33,656 nucleotides of DNA from an uncultured Candidatus Poseidoniales archaeon (GTDB lineage Archaea; Thermoplasmatota; Poseidoniia; Poseidoniales; Thalassarchaeaceae). The translations under genes and the position numbers were made by a program. The first letter of the stretch is position 1; each line of letters starts with the position of its first letter. The stretch covers positions 1-33,656 of the forward strand of contig CACGIM010000011.1 in the NCBI GenBank assembly GCA_902573115.1. Reading direction: 5' to 3'. The notes under the pieces were generated by a model. The model ran no database searches and was not told the DNA's origin. It was given only the letters and a program-made list of their open reading frames with translations. Below, piece by piece: positions 27,729-33,656 of this stretch.

Positions 27729-30700
27729 ATGCAGCCTGCCGTATACGGGAACCGAACGAAAAACAATGCTATCTTTATGATTCTTCTAATGGTAGCAACA
27801 CCAGCACTAACGCTACAAACTGGACTACTGGAGAAGGATTTAGCTCCGGAAGAGCTCGAAAATTCAATTCGTAGCACATCTGGCACCACACCATTGCCAG
27901 ATTGCTCGCTAACGAACGTCAATGTTACTGAAGTTTACCACGACTCTTCCAGTGATTGGATCGAGATTCACAACTCCGGAAGCGCTGACTGCGATCTAGG
28001 GGGATGGCACATAAGGGACGATGACACCAGCTCCGGAATGGTCCTTAGCAACGGGACAAACATCACATCAGGAGGGTTCATGCTTTTCGAAAGAGGGAAT
28101 GGCGACTTCTCCTTCGACATCAGCTACTCGGACTCCCTGCTAATCTCAACTAGGAACGTATCAACCTCGAATGCCGCAGTCGTGACAACTCTGGACTACT
28201 ACGGGAGGGACAACGAGGGTTACTCGACCAGCAGGGATGGCTCTTGGGAGCTTTGTAATGGGGTTTGGGACTACAACGAGCCAGACGAGATGACACCGAA
28301 CGCCACTAATCTGTGCGCAGGAGAGCCATTCATGCTCTACGTTCTGGAGTCAGATGGGTCATGGACACAGGATCCTGACACCATATCCAGCGGGGACTCC
28401 ACCCTTGCATGGGACACTAGCAACCTAGATGATGGCCAGTCCTACTACATCTCCTTTTCATGGTATACCGACTTCAGGTCTCGCGGAGAAAGCTTCACAT
28501 TCACCGCAGACGGCTCATACTTAGAGTTCGACCTCAATATGGATCCTGATTGGACCTGCGATGTAAGGGTTGATGCCTACATCCGAAACTCCACCTCGGG
28601 TGTCAACATCGAGTACTACGATGAGACCATAAACGTCAATTGCGGTGAGGAGATTACAGATCTTAGGGTCAATGCTCCATACCCCCTATCAGATGGGCAC
28701 GACCTCAGCTCAGGGACCTTCGCAGGCACTGCTGGATTCCAGGGTGGGAACCAAGATCGCACATACAGAACCGTTTACACCGTCGAATTCGACGGAGACT
28801 ATGTCGCATTCACAGACCTTGAGTGCCCTGAGGGAGACGATGAGTGCTGGGCAAACTACAACGTAAACGTACCCGGTCATGTATGTGATGTCGAATTCTC
28901 GGTTTATGCGTACGTATTGACTCCTCACCAATGGATGGAGGTCGGTTTCGATCAGAAGGACTTCGACGGGCCCTGCGATGGCTCCACTGGGGAAGACACC
29001 TCGGTACTGAGCCTCTACGCCATCATGGATGATGCAAATGGTGGACAGAGCTGGCTCGAGGTCAACGACGAAAACGATGAATTGAACACTTCAACCACCA
29101 GGCTCCAGAACTTCTACTGGGACATTGACCAATCGGCCAATGGGACAGGCATTAGGCTCTACTGGTACTTCGAGAATGATCAGGTCATGGATGACTACTT
29201 CGTTTACGATGGTCAGCCAATCTACTGGAACGCTTCCGTTCATGTCACCGATTGTCACCCAAACGTTCACGCCTACCTATACTTTGAGCTCCCCGACGGC
29301 GGCTCGAAATACGTAGACCACTGGTCTGAATCGTTCGTCACCGAGTGCGAGGACTGGGGGGACGTCAATCTTCACCTCCACAACATGACCTACTCCGGCT
29401 CATCGACCAACAACGGCTCAAACGACTTGATCTGGAACCTCTCCAACCTCGAGGTTGGCGAGGATTACGTATTCGAGTGGTTCACCGACCGTTCGAGCTC
29501 TTACACAGCCGATGGAGAGAGCTCGCTCTACGGTGACTACTACAACAAGACGGTATTCACTGCAACATCGAATTACACACACCTGAATTGGACCCTCGAA
29601 ACCCCAGGGGAGTGGTGCGACGTGGATGTAAATGCCTACCTATATGCCGATTTCGATGAAACGCAGGAGTGGTGGGACGAGGATGATGCGAATGACGATA
29701 AGTGGACAACGGTATCCAGCCACGGTTTCGACCTCGATCCAGTCTGCGACGGTACCGAAGTGGTCCCATACGACCCAGTCAGCCTGTGGCACCTCGACCA
29801 AAGCAACAACTGGGTAGAGGTTAACGAAACGACAAACCTGTCTGTGGGTATCCATCAGATGAAGTGGGAGGTCAGTGGAACAAATGCAGGACAGAACCTC
29901 AAGCTGAATACAAATATCGAGGCCTACCTAAACAGCTCAACACTGTACTCCTACTACGATGGCACAGGGGACTTCAACGTCATGTGGGAGCTACCCATCG
30001 CAGATTGGTCCTGTCACATTGACTTCGAGTATGACCTGTACTTCCGAACACACACGGGAAACCAACACCGGATGGACCACGAAAACGGCGATCCTGTGAT
30101 TGACGGTCCTTGCAATGACGCAGTAGACCTCACGGACGACATAGCCCCAGAGTTCTCCCTGTCGATCGTCGACACGGACGATTCACTCGATGACCTCGAT
30201 GAGGTAGCAGAACTGGAAGAGGGAGACAACACATTCAGATGGGGCGTGGAGGATTCTCTGGACGGGTACGAACACTTCATTACCATGCATCTGAGATATA
30301 ACGGAAAAATCCAGGAAATCAGGACCGAGAACTTCTTCGGCGACACAACAGACGTCAGCGGCGACTGGACAGTTAACATAGACGAGGACGCCTGCGACCT
30401 CTACCTTTACTCCGAGATGTACGTTAAGGACTACAACGGATGGTTCCGGTCCGGTACTCTCTCCGAGCACTTCGGGTACTCAGGAAGCTCCACGAATTGC
30501 GATTACGAGGGCTCGCAGATTACATTTTCCAAGTTGGGCTCCGACGGTACCTGGGACAATGATCCCGAGCTCTTGGAGTCCGGAGTCAACCAACTCAGGT
30601 TCAACATAGGCTCGCTGAGCCTGACGGACAACATGACCTACTACATCAGCACCTACGTCCAAGGCGAAGGGAGCAGCACTGCGAGCTACAATACCTACTT

Positions 30701-33656
30701 CAACGTCGGAAACCCCTCGAACCCGAGCTATTCAAACTACGACGGCTACGAAGGCGAAGACATCTACCTCAACTACACCGTCAACGATTGGACCTGTACC
30801 TCACAGGCCTACTCCCATATCTACTACATATCTTTGAGCGGCAATTGGAATACCTATGCCTCCATGCCAACTAGGTACTTCCAGAACTCCGACTGCGATC
30901 CTGCCGGGGACATTTCGGTGTCCGCGATACTCAGTGATGGTTGGGAGGACGAGCTCGAGCTAAACAACAACGGATGGGACATCCCATCGGGAACCACCGA
31001 CCTCTACTGGAACATGACGGACCTGAACATTGGGGAGAGGTACTCGATATACTTCTACGCATATGTAGACGATGAGTACGTCTACAGCAACGCGGGCGAA
31101 ACATGGTATGCTACCTCGGATAGCCACTCATGGCACTTCGACTTGGACGTAGAGGAGAGCTCGTGCGACGTCTGGGGCTATGGAACTCTAAGGATCTGGA
31201 ACGATGGCAGTATGAGGAATCTAGAGACAGTCTACTTCTACGCAGACGAGCCGTGCATCGCTCCTTATGACTTGTTATTCGAGGACGCATCCTCTTCGAC
31301 CGGATGGTCTGACTCGACCACATCCACCCTTCCTGAAGGGACCGTCCAGATGATCTTTGATCTGTCGAGCATCGGTCACGGCGACTACGAGGTCGACTAC
31401 TACTGGCATGGCGACAAATCGGGAGGACACGGATGGTACTACGACAACCAATTCACTGTCAACGAGACCATCGACGGATACTATTGGAACATGACTCTCG
31501 ATGACGAAGACTGCGAAATCTACGTCGATGTGCGAGTGTACGAAATCTCCAACGGCAATAGTGATCGGGTAGGAGGCACCTACAGAATCGATTTGGATGG
31601 GCCTTGCGTCCTTCCCGCTGTCCTTGAGATAGACCCAGAGGAAGATGGGACCTACGTCTCAGCAGGCTCTGAGCTATTCTCGGCAGGAACGAACGAGATG
31701 AGGTGGAACCTCGACAACCTAGAAGTTGGTAGCGACTACAGGGTGAACTACTACTGGAGGGCACCCTCCACCCAAGGCAACGTGCATTTCGACCATGACT
31801 TCACGCATGACGGTTCCCACATCGACTGGCACCTAAACGCCACTATATGGGACTGCGAGATTTACGTCAGGGTCTACGTTTACAACGACTCTGCAGGAGG
31901 CAGCCAGATTCAAAGCTGGAGCAGCTACTTCCACCCCGATGATTGCGTCGACGGGGGCCGTGCAGTATCGCAGGTGAACAGATCCTACGGATGGACCGAT
32001 TCATACTCCAACTCGAACGTGGACAACGGATCTAACGAGATTAGGTGGCGCATACATAACCTGGTGGAGAACCAGACCTACCAATTCGAGTGGCTAGTCT
32101 TCAGGAACGATGACTACACCAGTCACCACCACTTCGAGTTCAACTCGACCTCTTCTGAGCATACCCACGAATTCACCCTCGACGTGGAGGAGGAGATAAC
32201 ATGCCAGATTAGGCTACGATACTACCTCTACGTTCTGACTGACGAGGGAACCCATGTCGAGGTCCACTCCGGCTCGGACTACCTCAACCCCAATTGCAAC
32301 TATGAGGCGGACTTCAACCAGTTCCCCCTCCTTGTTCTGGATGACAACGATACCGAGGACACTTCCGATGACTCTTGGGCCACCTCGGACCTCATCGAGA
32401 ACGGCGACCACACCTTCAGGATAGACTTATCCGGATTGGATCAAGACAGGGAATACAACAGTTGGGGCCACATACGCACCAACTTCGACCAGGAGAGCTG
32501 GAACTGGGGTAGCTTCTACCCAGCGGACAGGGAAGACTACGTGGAGGTGGAGATGACTGTCGACGAGTGGGTCTGCCAAGTAGAGGCCTACCTATACGTG
32601 GGCATGTACCTCCTGGATGGTGAAATGATCTACATCAAGTCAGGGACGGAATACACCGACTCGCCATGCGTCAACACCGGAGACGTGGAGCTAGAGATTG
32701 ACTCCGAGGATGTCGGCTACGACATGGGACTGGAGAACGGATCAAACGCCATGTCATGGAACCTAACGGACCTAGTGGCCAATACCACCTACACGTTCGA
32801 ATGGAGGGTCCAGTACAACAACGACTACGTGAGCTACGTAAGTGAGACTTGGAACACAGGCGACAACTCAAGCGCCCTGTTCGACTGGGAAATGGATGTA
32901 GACACCTCGACAACTTGCAACGTGAGGGTATACTATCGGACATTCGTCGACATTACAGGCTCTGGCTACTGGGCCGAGATGGACAATGGCAACTACTACG
33001 AGTCCTTCAGCTGCGATCAGTACGTCTACCCAGATGACCACTACGTGAGCATTGAGTTCGACGTCAACGGTACATGGGTGGAAGATCCCGATACCATGCC
33101 ATATGGATTCGATGTTGTGCAGCTAAGGTTCGAGAACATGAGCGAGGGGGCCAACTACATGTTGTACTTCTCCTACTCCGGAACCGGGTTCAATAGCAAT
33201 TCGGATCACATCTACTTCACCTACGATGGTGAGCCCATGGACATCGATATGCCGATAGCTCCCTGGGCATGCTCGATATCGTACAACTGGTACCTTCAGG
33301 TGTACGACTTCAGGTATGGTACCTCATCCAGCACCGGCTACAACAGCTGGTGGATGGGCTCGGACAGCGGATCGCTTGACGGACCTTGCTTGACGATGAG
33401 CTATGACAGCTCAGACTCGCCCTACTTCAACGTCACAGACGGCTCAGGCAGCGAGATAAGCACCGACTACGAATTCTCGGAGACCAACAACACTTTGCAT
33501 CTGTCCGCAGAGAACCTGCAAAGCGACTTCCCATACTACATGGAGGCGAGGGTTTACTTCAACGGATACTTGAACATCTTCGACCAGACCACTTGGTTCG
33601 GAAACAGCACCGTCGGCGAGGCTCTGGCAGTCGAGTTCGACGTACCAGGGTTCGTC
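27729..33656 (+). CDS. Giant secreted repeat protein with N-terminal lamin-tail-like domain; runs off the window
   Basis: My translation from ATG 27729: MQPAVYGNRTKNNAMIFMILLMVATPALTLQTGLLEKD...LTNVNVTEVYHDSSSDWIEIHNSGSADCDLGGWHIRDDDTSSGMVLSNGTNITSGGFMLFERG (LTD-like). No stop was encountered in the parts read, and the ORF track lists no real gene here because there is no stop before the window end. Confidence 0.85.
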   Translation, partial: MQPAVYGNRTKNNAIFMILLMVATPALTLQTGLLEKDLAPEELENSIRSTSGTTPLPDCSLTNVNVTEVYHDSSSDWIEIHNSGSADCDLGGWHIRDDDTSSGMVLSNGTNITSGGFMLFERGNGDFSFDISYSDSLLISTRNVSTSNAAVVTTLDYYGRDNEGYSTSRDGSWELCNGVWDYNEPDEMTPNATNLCAGEPFMLYVLESDGSWTQDPDTISSGDSTLAWDTSNLDDGQSYYISFSWYTDFRSRGESFTFTADGSYLEFDLNMDPDWTCDVRVDAYIRNSTSGVNIEYYDETINVNCGEEITDLRVNAPYPLSDGHDLSSGTFAGTAGFQGGNQDRTYRTVYTVEFDGDYVAFTDLECPEGDDECWANYNVNVPGHVCDVEFSVYAYVLTPHQWMEVGFDQKDFDGPCDGSTGEDTSVLSLYAIMDDANGGQSWLEVNDENDELNTSTTRLQNFYWDIDQSANGTGIRLYWYFENDQVMDDYFVYDGQPIYWNASVHVTDCHPNVHAYLYFELPDGGSKYVDHWSESFVTECEDWGDVNLHLHNMTYSGSSTNNGSNDLIWNLSNLEVGEDYVFEWFTDRSSSYTADGESSLYGDYYNKTVFTATSNYTHLNWTLETPGEWCDVDVNAYLYADFDETQEWWDEDDANDDKWTTVSSHGFDLDPVCDGTEVVPYDPVSLWHLDQSNNWVEVNETTNLSVGIHQMKWEVSGTNAGQNLKLNTNIEAYLNSSTLYSYYDGTGDFNVMWELPIADWSCHIDFEYDLYFRTHTGNQHRMDHENGDPVIDGPCNDAVDLTDDIAPEFSLSIVDTDDSLDDLDEVAELEEGDNTFRWGVEDSLDGYEHFITMHLRYNGKIQEIRTENFFGDTTDVSGDWTVNIDEDACDLYLYSEMYVKDYNGWFRSGTLSEHFGYSGSSTNCDYEGSQITFSKLGSDGTWDNDPELLESGVNQLRFNIGSLSLTDNMTYYISTYVQGEGSSTASYNTYFNVGNPSNPSYSNYDGYEGEDIYLNYTVNDWTCTSQAYSHIYYISLSGNWNTYASMPTRYFQNSDCDPAGDISVSAILSDGWEDELELNNNGWDIPSGTTDLYWNMTDLNIGERYSIYFYAYVDDEYVYSNAGETWYATSDSHSWHFDLDVEESSCDVWGYGTLRIWNDGSMRNLETVYFYADEPCIAPYDLLFEDASSSTGWSDSTTSTLPEGTVQMIFDLSSIGHGDYEVDYYWHGDKSGGHGWYYDNQFTVNETIDGYYWNMTLDDEDCEIYVDVRVYEISNGNSDRVGGTYRIDLDGPCVLPAVLEIDPEEDGTYVSAGSELFSAGTNEMRWNLDNLEVGSDYRVNYYWRAPSTQGNVHFDHDFTHDGSHIDWHLNATIWDCEIYVRVYVYNDSAGGSQIQSWSSYFHPDDCVDGGRAVSQVNRSYGWTDSYSNSNVDNGSNEIRWRIHNLVENQTYQFEWLVFRNDDYTSHHHFEFNSTSSEHTHEFTLDVEEEITCQIRLRYYLYVLTDEGTHVEVHSGSDYLNPNCNYEADFNQFPLLVLDDNDTEDTSDDSWATSDLIENGDHTFRIDLSGLDQDREYNSWGHIRTNFDQESWNWGSFYPADREDYVEVEMTVDEWVCQVEAYLYVGMYLLDGEMIYIKSGTEYTDSPCVNTGDVELEIDSEDVGYDMGLENGSNAMSWNLTDLVANTTYTFEWRVQYNNDYVSYVSETWNTGDNSSALFDWEMDVDTSTTCNVRVYYRTFVDITGSGYWAEMDNGNYYESFSCDQYVYPDDHYVSIEFDVNGTWVEDPDTMPYGFDVVQLRFENMSEGANYMLYFSYSGTGFNSNSDHIYFTYDGEPMDIDMPIAPWACSISYNWYLQVYDFRYGTSSSTGYNSWWMGSDSGSLDGPCLTMSYDSSDSPYFNVTDGSGSEISTDYEFSETNNTLHLSAENLQSDFPYYMEARVYFNGYLNIFDQTTWFGNSTVGEALAVEFDVPGFV
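28320..33656 (+). repeat. About 14 tandem ~110-135 aa modules with conserved W-x-C-D-V-x-V-x-A-Y-type core
   Basis: Core motifs near 28557 WTCDVRVDAY, 28885 CDVEFSVYAYV, 29244 DCHPNVHAYLYF, 29610 WCDVDVNAYLYA, 30012 WSCHIDFEYDLYF, 30390 CDLYLYSEMYV, 30793 WTCTSQAYSHIYY, 31163 CDVWGYGTLRI, 31510 CEIYVDVRVYE, 31855 CEIYVRVYVYN, 32200 CQIRLRYYLYV, 32572 CQVEAYLYV, 32917 CNVRVYYRTFV, 33270 CSISYNWYLQV; spacing about 330-405 nt. Confidence 0.8.

Noticed and set aside
30014-30470. Antisense ORFs 30014-30379 and 30183-30470, and small plus-strand ORFs such as 28645-28866 and 29345-29536
   Set aside because: They lie inside the continuous reading frame of the giant protein starting at 27729, which reads as coherent repeat modules; these are shadow ORFs.

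Overview
The window looks like a compact archaeal chromosome segment, probably from a Marine Group II/Poseidoniia-like euryarchaeon. That assignment is an inference from the L18e-L13-S9-RpoN operon, the two PAC2 proteins, and the giant TSP3-type secreted protein; I could not search any database. Recognisable genes: 5' end of a B12-dependent ribonucleotide reductase (-), OsmC-like (-), isocitrate dehydrogenase, SAM methyltransferase, DHH phosphoesterase (-), NUDIX hydrolase, PduO-type cobalamin adenosyltransferase (-), RlmH, ribosomal proteins L18e/L13/S9, RpoN, tRNA-Pro(GGG), NAD-dependent DNA ligase LigA, two PAC2 proteins, a Cas4/AddB-type PD-(D/E)XK nuclease, a DnaQ-like exonuclease, a PKD lipoprotein, tRNA-Arg(GCG), an AapJ-like substrate-binding lipoprotein on a coiled-coil stalk, a hotdog thioesterase and a pentapeptide-repeat protein. 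Two giant surface proteins dominate. The first (7153-15076) has TSP3-like Asp-rich repeats, Ig-like regions, one TM helix and a cytosolic tail, and is interrupted by an apparent frameshift at a G8 tract. The second (27729 to beyond the window end) has a lamin-tail-like domain and about 14 Cys-containing modules of roughly 350 nt. Best leads: the G8 tract as an error or an anchored/released switch, the nested palindrome array before the first giant gene, the undescribed repeat module of the second giant gene, the PAC2 pair (one ending in a perfect HbYX motif), and the coiled-coil-tethered bacterial-type binding protein. No CRISPR array, rRNA or transposase was seen.
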